From contig JAUXRI010000266.1 in the NCBI GenBank assembly GCA_030681895.1, positions 1 through 64,000 on the forward strand: 64,000 nucleotides of DNA, given 5' to 3'. The stretch's first letter is position 1. Each line of letters starts with the position of its first letter. Made by a program: the position numbers and the translations under genes. Positions 24,275 through 31,900 of the stretch are shown piece by piece. A model generated the notes under the pieces. The model worked only from the letters and a program-made list of their open reading frames with translations, was not told the DNA's origin and did no database searches. This stretch comes from Myxococcales bacterium (GTDB lineage: Bacteria; Myxococcota; Myxococcia; Myxococcales; Myxococcaceae).

Positions 24275-25909
24275 CTACTCGGCCGACATGAACGGGTAGC
24301 CAACGCTCGTCGGCGGCACGAGGGTCTCTTTGATGGTCCGCGGCGACGTCCACCGCGTCAGGTTCAGCATCGAACCGGCCTTGTCGTTGGTGCCCGAGGC
24401 ACGGCTGCCGCCGAACGGCTGCTGACCGACGACGGCGCCGGTCGGCTTGTCGTTGACGTAAAAATTCCCTGCGGCGTGACGCAGCTCGGTCGACGCCGTC
24501 ACGATCGCCTGGCGGTCACGCGCGAAGACGGCGCCGGTCAACGCGTAGGGCGCGGCTTGATCGCACGCGCGCAGCGTCTCGACGTACTGCGCGTCCGGGT
24601 ACACGACGAGGCTGACGATGGGCGCGAAGATCTCTTCGGTCATGAGGCGATGCGTCGGCGTCGCGCACTGCACCAGCGTCGGTCGAATGAACCAGCCCTC
24701 GCTTCGATCGGCGGTGCCGCCGGCGATCACGGTCGCGTCGGGTCCCTTGGCGAGCTCGAGGTACTTCGAGGCGTTCGCGAAGCTCTTCTCGTCGATCACC
24801 GCGCCCATGAAGTTCCGGAAGTCGGCGACGTCGCCCACCTTCAGGCCGTCGATCATCGGCACCAGGCGCTCCTTGAGCTTCGGCCACAACGACTGCGGCA
24901 CGAAGACGCGCGAACACGCCGAGCACTTCTGGCCCTGGAACTCGAAGCTCCCGCGAACGATCGCCGTCGCGACCGCGTCGAGATCGTCGGCCGCGGAGGG
25001 GTGGACGAAGATGAAGTCCTTCCCGCCGGTCTCTCCGACGATGCGCGGGTACTGGCGGTAGCGGCTGATGTTCTCGCCCACCGTGCGCCACATGAGGTTG
25101 AAGGTGTTGGTCGAGCCTGTGAAGTGAATGCCGCCGAGGTCGGCGTGGTTCAGCACCACGTTGCCGATGACGGGGCCAGGCCCGGGCAGCATCGTGATCA
25201 CGCCGTCAGGGAGGCCCGCCTCTCGCAGGAGTTCCATGATCCAGTGCGCCGAGAGCATCGCGGTCTGCGCAGGCTTGAGGATCACGACGTTCCCCATCAA
25301 CGCCGGCGCGGTGCACAGGTTGAGCGCGATGGCGGTGAAGTTGAATGGCGCGATCGCGAAGACGAAGCCGTCGAGCGGGCGGTAGTCGGTCTGGTTCCAC
25401 ACGCCCGGCGCCGAGAGCGGCTGTTGATCGAGCAGGGTCTGCCCGAAGTGCACGTTGAAGCGCAGGAAGTCGATTGCCTCGCAGGCGGCGTCGATCTCGG
25501 CCTGGAACGCGGTCTTCGACTGCCCGAGCATCGTGGCGGCGTTGAGCAGTGGCCGGTACTTCGTGGTGAGCAGCTCGGCGGCGCGGAGGAAGATCGCCGC
25601 GCGATCGGTGAAGGCCATCGAGCTCCACGAGCGTTTCGCCGCGAGGGCGGCCGTGATGGCAGCAGTCGCGTCGTCAGCGCCGGCTTCGTGGAAGGTGCCC
25701 AATACCTGCGAGTGCCGATGCGGAGATCGAATGGTGTCGACCTTGCCGGTGCGAAGGTCCTTCGAGCCGATTCGCACCGCGATCTCGGGCCGCTCCCCTG
25801 CCATTCGGGCGAGCGTCGCCTTCAGCTCCGACCGCTCGGCAGAACCGGGAGCGTAGGACTTCACCGGCTCGTTCAACGGCTGGGGCACTCGCAGGTTCGC
25901 GCTGATCAT
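24275..25909 (-). CDS. pruA: L-glutamate gamma-semialdehyde dehydrogenase (1-pyrroline-5-carboxylate dehydrogenase)
   Basis: Oxidises glutamate semialdehyde (from proline via P5C) to glutamate with NAD+, the second step of proline breakdown. A 544-residue stand-alone enzyme of the ALDH4-type length. Residues around the catalytic Cys329 are EFQGQKCSACS; the general-base Glu is in IVGETGGKDF, and the ILKPAQTAMLS segment binds the cofactor. The C-terminal substrate-recognition region GQQPFGGSRASGTNDKAG matches this group. The start is taken at 25909 (MISANL) because twelve extra upstream codons have no similarity to the family. The gene ends in TAG. It follows the pyrimidine-phosphorylase gene by 64 bases. 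Confidence 0.95.
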   Translation of the reverse strand: MISANLRVPQPLNEPVKSYAPGSAERSELKATLARMAGERPEIAVRIGSKDLRTGKVDTIRSPHRHSQVLGTFHEAGADDATAAITAALAAKRSWSSMAFTDRAAIFLRAAELLTTKYRPLLNAATMLGQSKTAFQAEIDAACEAIDFLRFNVHFGQTLLDQQPLSAPGVWNQTDYRPLDGFVFAIAPFNFTAIALNLCTAPALMGNVVILKPAQTAMLSAHWIMELLREAGLPDGVITMLPGPGPVIGNVVLNHADLGGIHFTGSTNTFNLMWRTVGENISRYRQYPRIVGETGGKDFIFVHPSAADDLDAVATAIVRGSFEFQGQKCSACSRVFVPQSLWPKLKERLVPMIDGLKVGDVADFRNFMGAVIDEKSFANASKYLELAKGPDATVIAGGTADRSEGWFIRPTLVQCATPTHRLMTEEIFAPIVSLVVYPDAQYVETLRACDQAAPYALTGAVFARDRQAIVTASTELRHAAGNFYVNDKPTGAVVGQQPFGGSRASGTNDKAGSMLNLTRWTSPRTIKETLVPPTSVGYPFMSAE

Positions 25910-25973
25910 GCGGGCTGCTTGCCCGACCCGCGCGGCCTTTTCCACCGCCGTGACGCCTGCGGAGCGCGTCGCG

Positions 25974-27278
25974 TCAGGCGAGGCGTTCGAGGACCAACGG
26001 CCTGGAGGCCGGCGCGGCGACCCCGATGCGGTAGGCGCGGCGCACCCGCTCGATCACCTCGGGCACGCGCCGATCGTCGTTCACGTGCGCCGTCACCAGC
26101 GTCGCGCCCACCGTCACCACGTCGCCGAGCTTCTTCTCGAGCACGAAGCCGACGCCCGGGTCGATCACGTCGCTGGTCTTCTCTCGCCCGGCGCCCAGCG
26201 CCATGGCCGCGAGCCCGATCGCCTCGCTGTTGATGGCGGTGACGAAGCCGGCCGACTCGGCGGTGATGGCCACCGTGGTGCGCGACTTCGGCAATCGGGA
26301 GAGGTCGGTGATCGCGGCGGGATCTCCGCCCTGCGCCGCGACGATCTCCTTCAGCTTCGCTTCGGCCGCGCCACTGGTGATCGAGCGCTGCAACTTCGCG
26401 CGGGCCTCGTCGATGGAGCCCGCCTGCTTGCCCAGCACCAACATCTCTGCGGTGAGCGCCAGGGTCAGCTCGGTGTAGTCGGCGGGCGCCTGCCCACGCA
26501 GCATCTCGACGGCCTCCTTCACCTCGAGCGCGTTGCCGACGGTGCGGCCGAGCGGCTGGTCCATGTCGGTGAGGAGCGCGACCACCTTCTTCCCCATCTC
26601 GGTGCCGATGCCGATCATCGTGCGCGCGAGGATTCGCGCGTCTTCGATCGTCTTCATGAACGCGCCGGAGCCCACCTTCACGTCGAGCACGAGCGCGTCG
26701 ATGCCCTCGGCCATCTTCTTCGACATGATCGACGACGCGATGAGCGGAATGCAGTCGACCGTCGCCGTGACGTCACGCAGGGCGTAGAGCTTCTTGTCCG
26801 CTGGAGCCAACGTCGCGGTCTGGCCGATCAGGCACGCGCCGATCGTCTTCACGAGGCGGCGGTAGTCGGCGATCGAGAGGTCGACTCGGAACCCGGGAAT
26901 CGACTCGAGCTTGTCGAGCGTGCCGCCGGTGTGGCCGAGCCCGCGGCCCGAGATCATCGGCACTGGAACCCCGCACGCAGCGGCCAGCGGCGCGAGGCTG
27001 AGGCTCACCTTGTCGCCGACGCCACCGGTGGAGTGCTTGTCGACCTTCACGCCTGGCGTCTCCGAGAGATCGAGCACCTCGCCGCTCTCGAGCATCGCGC
27101 GGGTCCACGCCGCGAGCTCGGGTGGCGTCAGGCCACGGAAGAACACCGCCATCGTCATCGCCGACATCTGGTAGTCGGCGACGTCGCCTTTGACGTAGCC
27201 GTCGAGGAAGGCACGAATCACTTCTGGCGCGAGAACCTGTCCGTCGCGCTTGGCTTTGATGACCTCGTAGGGACGCAT
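25974..27278 (-). CDS. pyrimidine-nucleoside (thymidine) phosphorylase
   Basis: Catalyses reversible phosphorolysis of thymidine, deoxyuridine or uridine in nucleoside salvage. 434 residues, the normal length. The family signature is very clear: KVDKHSTGGVGDKVSLSLAPL (about 80-100), then MISGRGLGHTGGTLDKLESIPG (about 108-130), with the nucleoside- and phosphate-binding Lys, His, Ser and Arg in place. The C-terminal domain ends in the YRIG region. The start at 27278 (MRPYEV) was chosen because the 25 codons upstream look non-conserved. It lies upstream of pruA on the same strand and divergent from the ATPase-nuclease fusion gene. Confidence 0.94.
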   Translation of the reverse strand: MRPYEVIKAKRDGQVLAPEVIRAFLDGYVKGDVADYQMSAMTMAVFFRGLTPPELAAWTRAMLESGEVLDLSETPGVKVDKHSTGGVGDKVSLSLAPLAAACGVPVPMISGRGLGHTGGTLDKLESIPGFRVDLSIADYRRLVKTIGACLIGQTATLAPADKKLYALRDVTATVDCIPLIASSIMSKKMAEGIDALVLDVKVGSGAFMKTIEDARILARTMIGIGTEMGKKVVALLTDMDQPLGRTVGNALEVKEAVEMLRGQAPADYTELTLALTAEMLVLGKQAGSIDEARAKLQRSITSGAAEAKLKEIVAAQGGDPAAITDLSRLPKSRTTVAITAESAGFVTAINSEAIGLAAMALGAGREKTSDVIDPGVGFVLEKKLGDVVTVGATLVTAHVNDDRRVPEVIERVRRAYRIGVAAPASRPLVLERLA

Positions 27279-27347
27279 GCGCCGCAAGGTACCCGGGCCA
27301 GCGCGTCCAGCCACTTTGCGGCGAGGGGCGGTGGCGTTGAGCCGGGT

Positions 27348-27395
27348 TAGCAACTCTGCTAACTAGCAACCCTGCTCACTCGCAACCCTGCAAAC
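27348..27395 (+). repeat. three tandem 16-bp repeats touching the ATPase-nuclease start codon
   Basis: Three adjoining 16-base units: TAGCAACTCTGCTAAC (27348-27363), TAGCAACCCTGCTCAC (27364-27379) and TCGCAACCCTGCAAAC (27380-27395). The core GCAAC(C/T)CTGC is identical apart from one position, and the next gene's ATG is at 27400, so the array ends 4 bases before it. There is no spacer between units, so this is not CRISPR. The unit length of about one and a half helical turns and the location suggest iterated binding sites (operator or iteron-like) or a 5'UTR control element. No ribosome site is visible. Confidence 0.88.
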
Positions 27396-27399
27396 ACCC

Positions 27400-28947
27400 A
27401 TGTTCGCCACCAGCACCCCAGCCACCGCCGAGGGCTTCTTCGATCGAACGACCGAGCTCGCCCGCATCGAAGACGCCGTCACCAAGCTCATGAAGGGCGC
27501 GCCGAAGTGGCTCTGCCTCGTCGGCCCCCGCAAGGTCGGCAAGACGAGCCTGTTGCGTGAGGTCGAGCGCCGCGCCCGCGAGCGTGGTGCCCCGCAGCCC
27601 TGCTTCGTGGTCGTCGACGTCCTCGAGACCATGCCGGCCTCGACCGAGGTCCTGCGCGCCGTGGCCCTGCAAGCCGTCGACGCCCTGCTGTCACGCGATG
27701 CCGGCCAGGCCCTCGGCCCGCTCGCCTCGACGCCTGATGCCTGGCGCGGCGCGCTCGTCGGCAGCCCCCTGTTCTCGAAGCTGCCACAGGCGCTCAAGCA
27801 GACCGTGCTCGAGCTACCCACCCTGCCCGACGACCCGCGCACGCTCGCCACCATGCTGTCGGTGCCAGAACAGCTCGCGCAGGCGCTCGACACGTGGGTG
27901 GTCGTCGCCATCGACGAGTTCCAGGAGCTGGCCACCCTGCACCGCGGCGGCCCCGACGTCATGGCGCTCTTGCGGAGCATCTGGCAGCGCCACCGCCGCA
28001 CCTCGTACATCGTGTCGGGCTCAGCGCGGAGCACGCTGCTCGAGCTGGCCACGTCGCAGCACTCGCCCTTCTTTCAGCACTTCGAGGTGCTCGAGGTCGG
28101 CGACTTCGACGAGGCGTTCGCGGTGAAGCTGCTGGTCGAAGTGAGCCGCGACGCGACGGCGCCCATCTCAGAGGCCCTCGCGCGAAAGCTCTTCGGCGCT
28201 CTCGGCGGCAATCCCTTCTATCTGCAGGTCGTCGGCGAGGCGGCGGCGCAGGAACGCGGGCGGGCCGAGGCGAGGCTGCGCAACGCGCTCCATCAGGTGG
28301 TCTTCAGCGACACGGGCCGCCTCTCGCTCTACTTCACCAACGAGTTCAACCGCCTCGTCGGGCGCGCCACGACGCTGGCCGCGACGCTCAACGCGCTGTC
28401 GCAGGGGCCGCAGACGCTCACGCAGGTGGCCACACACATCGGCAGCGCGACCGCCGCGACGCTGGGCTACCTCGAGCGCCTCAAAGACGCCGTGCGCAGA
28501 CGGGACGATGGCCGCTGGGAGCTCGCCGACGCGACGTTCGGCTCGTGGCTCGAGTGGCGGCAGCCGGGAGGGACGGTCGTGCCGATGCGCCTGGTGGGCG
28601 ATGAGGCCGAGCTCGCCGTCGCCCAGCGCCTCGCGCAGCTCGGGTTCGAGTTCCTGTATCTCTCTCGTGGCTCGCGCGGGCCGTTCGATCTGCTCGCCTC
28701 ACGCGGGGCGCAGCTGCTCGCGGTGCAGGTGAAACGAAAGCCGCTGCCGTTGCGTTTCACGAAGACCGAATGGCAGCGGATGCAGGGCGAAGCGAAGCGG
28801 TACGGCTGGAAGTGGCTGGTGGCGCAGGTCGAGAAGGGCGGCGCCGTTCACCTGCTCGATCCGAAGCGCGCCTCGACGAAGGCGGGCGTGACGTTGTCCG
28901 AGCGCGCCGCGCTCGAGAACCCGCTCGACTGGTTCGATGCCAGGTGA
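27400..28947 (+). CDS. AAA/STAND-like ATPase fused to a PD-(D/E)XK nuclease-like domain
   Basis: A 515-residue protein. The N-terminal ATPase resembles archaeal-type (ORC/STAND-like) P-loop ATPases: Walker A GPRKVGKT (42-49), Walker B VVVAIDEFQE (about 166-176) and a sensor-1-like SGSARS. A winged-helix-like region follows (about 300-385). Residues 400-450 look like a restriction/resolvase fold: the helix DEAELAVAQRL, then GPFDLLA and AVQVKRK, giving a D-(Q)xK active-site pattern as in archaeal Holliday-junction-resolvase-like domains. The combination suggests ATP-driven DNA recognition and cleavage. The gene is preceded by three 16-bp repeats and converges, with 6 bases between stops, on the DUF3686/flotillin/YqiJ set. 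Function is inferred only. Confidence 0.75.
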   Translation: MFATSTPATAEGFFDRTTELARIEDAVTKLMKGAPKWLCLVGPRKVGKTSLLREVERRARERGAPQPCFVVVDVLETMPASTEVLRAVALQAVDALLSRDAGQALGPLASTPDAWRGALVGSPLFSKLPQALKQTVLELPTLPDDPRTLATMLSVPEQLAQALDTWVVVAIDEFQELATLHRGGPDVMALLRSIWQRHRRTSYIVSGSARSTLLELATSQHSPFFQHFEVLEVGDFDEAFAVKLLVEVSRDATAPISEALARKLFGALGGNPFYLQVVGEAAAQERGRAEARLRNALHQVVFSDTGRLSLYFTNEFNRLVGRATTLAATLNALSQGPQTLTQVATHIGSATAATLGYLERLKDAVRRRDDGRWELADATFGSWLEWRQPGGTVVPMRLVGDEAELAVAQRLAQLGFEFLYLSRGSRGPFDLLASRGAQLLAVQVKRKPLPLRFTKTEWQRMQGEAKRYGWKWLVAQVEKGGAVHLLDPKRASTKAGVTLSERAALENPLDWFDAR

Positions 28948-28957
28948 CGCCCGTCAC
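28944..28957. terminator. short inverted repeat spanning two convergent stop codons
   Basis: GTGACG and CGTCAC arms, with a 2-base centre, overlap both the TGA of the plus-strand ATPase-nuclease gene (28945-28947) and the TGA of the minus-strand DUF3686 gene (28954-28956). It could form a small hairpin at either 3' end, but the stem is short and there is no T-run. Confidence 0.28.
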
Positions 28958-31900
28958 TGCTTACGACGGGGCCTTCCGCTGAGCCGTTCTTCGAGCGCGC
29001 GCACGAGCTGAATCGCCTCGTTCACCTGCTGCCACACCACCACGGCCTTCATCGCGCCGTCGGAGTCGACCTGCAGCACGCTCCGCGCGGCGGCCGCGAT
29101 GGGCGAGAGCGTGTCAGTGAGGGTCGAGAGCTGCCTGCGCACCTCTTCGGAGGCTGGAGCGTCTTTCGCGGCCCGGGCCGGTGCGGCGTTCTGCTGGGCT
29201 GCGAGCTTCTCGAGGAGCGGTCCGAGATCCTTCTGTGGAGCCGCGGCCGGCCGCTCGAGCACCAGCTTCGTCACCTCGGTCAGCTGGTTCAGCACAGGCG
29301 TGAGATCGATCTGCTGCGCCTGCGCACGTTGAGCCATCGCCTCGGCGACCTGCGCGAGCTGCTTGAGCGCTGGCGTCAGGTCGATGGGCGGCCTCGAGTT
29401 CGCCTCGGCGAGCGTCTTCAGCATGGGCCGCAGATCGACGGGCGGCGTGCTCTTCATCGCCTCCCCCGCCGACACCACGGCGTCACGGAGCGCGTCGAGC
29501 TTCGGTCCCAGATCGCTCTGCCTCGGCTTGTTGGCCGTCGCCGCGATCGTTTTCGACAGCGCCTCGAGGTGCGGTGCGAGTGGCGCTTCGGCAGGCCGCC
29601 GCGCGACCTCTGCAGCCGCCTCACGAATGCGCGACAGCTCTTCACCGAGCGCCGCGAGCGTGCCCGTTACCCGGACCACGGGATCGTCGTCCTTCCCGCC
29701 CTGGGTCTGCACGCGCTTGAAGCCCCGCTTGATCTCGTCCCACCGGGCTTTCTGATCGGCCGTCTGCCGCCCACGCAGCTCGGCGAGCTTGAGCAGGTTC
29801 TGCTCGGCCGACGTGGTGAGCGTCTGCGACTCACCCGCGTAGTGGGAGTCGATCAACGTCTCGAGTTCGGGGTCGGTCATCACCGCCACGATCTTCTCGG
29901 CCAGCTTGTTCATGTTGCGATAGCTGCCCTGCAGCTTGAACGGCGGCTCGGTGCGGAACCGATCGTCTTGCGACGCCGAGGCGATGTACTGCTGGTTCAC
30001 CCGGAGCAGGACGCGCTGCGCGAAGAACAGCCGCTTGAGCACCTCGATGATCTCGTTGAGCTCGGCGCCCGAGTAGCCGTGCTCGAGCTCGGTGGTGGCG
30101 ACCGATTGCCCCTGCGCCATCTTGAGCAACCGCGGAATGTCAGCCGGAGGGCGCGTCGTCAGCGGCGCCGTGACGGTGTTCGCCGTCAGCGCGTTCTCGA
30201 GGTAGCTGAGCGCGAAGAGATCGTCCTTCCCCGAGAGAATGTCGCCGAGGTTGTACGTGTCGGCGCGGTTCGCGAGCATGTCGGGAATTTTGAAGACCTC
30301 ACCCGATTCCGTGTACGGGTTGCCGGCCATCACCACGCAGAAGCGCTTGCCGCGAAGATCGTACGTGCGCGTGACGCCATTCCACACGCCCTCGATCTTC
30401 CGCTGCGCGTCGCACAACGAGATGAACTTCTGCAGCAGCTCGGGGTTCGTGTGCTGAATGTCGTCGAGGTACAGCATCACGTTGTTGCCGAGTTCGAACG
30501 AGAAGTTCATCCGCTCGACCTCGAGCTTCGCCGTGCTGTTCGGCGCGTCAGCCGGGTCGACGCTCACCACCTCGTGGCCCAGCGCGGGGCCGTTCACCTT
30601 CACGAAGGTGAGGCCGAGCCGGCTGGCGACGTACTCCATCAGCGTCGTCTTGCCGTAGCCGGGCGGAGAGACGAGCAGCAGCAGGCCGTTTCGATCGGTG
30701 CGCTTGTTCTCGCCTGCGGTGCCGAGCTGCTTGGCGAGGTTGGCGCCGATGAGCGGCAGGTACACCTCGTCGATGAGCCGGTTGCGAACGAAGCTCGAGA
30801 GCACCTTGGGCCGCAGCTCGTCGATGCGCAGCCGCTTGCGCTCGTGCTCGATGACCTCACGCACCTTCGCGCGGAACGCCTGGTAGGCGGGCAGCCGCTC
30901 TTCGACGAAGCGGGCCAGGCGGCGCTCGAACTCGTCGAGCCGCAGCGACAGCTTCTGTCCCTGCACGCGCGGGTGGTTGCTCAAGAGGCCCGTCAGCTCG
31001 GTCGACAGCAGCGCCGACGACACCTCCCGAGAGACCTGCCGTTCTTCGACGGCGAAGAGCCCCGCGGCCTCGAGCACCGGCCCGCGCATGGCCTCCGACG
31101 TGCCGGCCTTCACCACGTACGCCTCGAGCCACGCCCGGGTGAGCTTGAAGCGCTCGGCAGGATCGTCGACGGCACGCAGATCTTCCTCGAACGCGCGTCG
31201 CTGACCGGCGACCTCGATCGACGACAGCAGCGCCTCGCGCAGCGACAGGGCGTCGCGACTGACCACGAAGCGCTGGGTCTCTTTCGCGAGCTCTTCAGCG
31301 AGGTAGCGACCCGAGAGGAGCAGATCGCCGACAGACGCGTCGAGCGTCGAGGCCTTCGCCCACGCGCTGATTCGCGCCGTCAGATCGGCCGCGAGCCGAT
31401 CGAACTCGGCAGCGTGCCCGTACTGCGCCTTCAGCCGGCCCAGGCTCTGCGCGCGGCGAACGATCACCTTCCGCGTGGCGTCGTCGCCAAGCGCGGCCCA
31501 GGCGAGCGTCGCGAGCACCCGGGGCCACGCGTCGTACCGGAGCAACCCCGCCGACTCGTGCAGCGTCAGCAGCGCTTCCAGAATGCGCGCGGCGTCGACG
31601 TCGTGAACGCCTCGCTCGTAGCCCTCGTCGTACCGGCCCTGCGCCGCCTCGCGGGTGATCGACTGCAGGCCTTTGCCCTCGCGAATGAGCTCGTGAAACC
31701 GCGCGAACGACAGGCCGTCCTTGCCCGACTGCGCCGCGGTGAGGAGCGATGACGCGAGATACTCGGCGCGGGCGACGTCGGGCGACTCGCTCGGCAACGT
31801 CTGATCCCAATACGCCTTCGCAGCCTCGACGGCTGGCTCGTTCAGGCGCTGAAAGTAGTCCGAGCCCGTGAGGTGCAGGAACAGGCCGTCGTCCTTCGGG

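Noticed and set aside
24476-26233. Long plus-strand open frame of 585 codons opposite pruA
   Set aside because: It is a GC-driven antisense shadow of a well-supported gene with catalytic motifs. The translation is low-complexity Arg/His/Asp-rich and matches no family. The same applies to the frames at 39228-41615, 29329-31752, 33247-35028, 34887-36668 and 19317-21371.
27348-27395. CRISPR array or attachment site
   Set aside because: The 16-base units touch each other with no spacers, there are only three, and no cas genes or integrase lie nearby.
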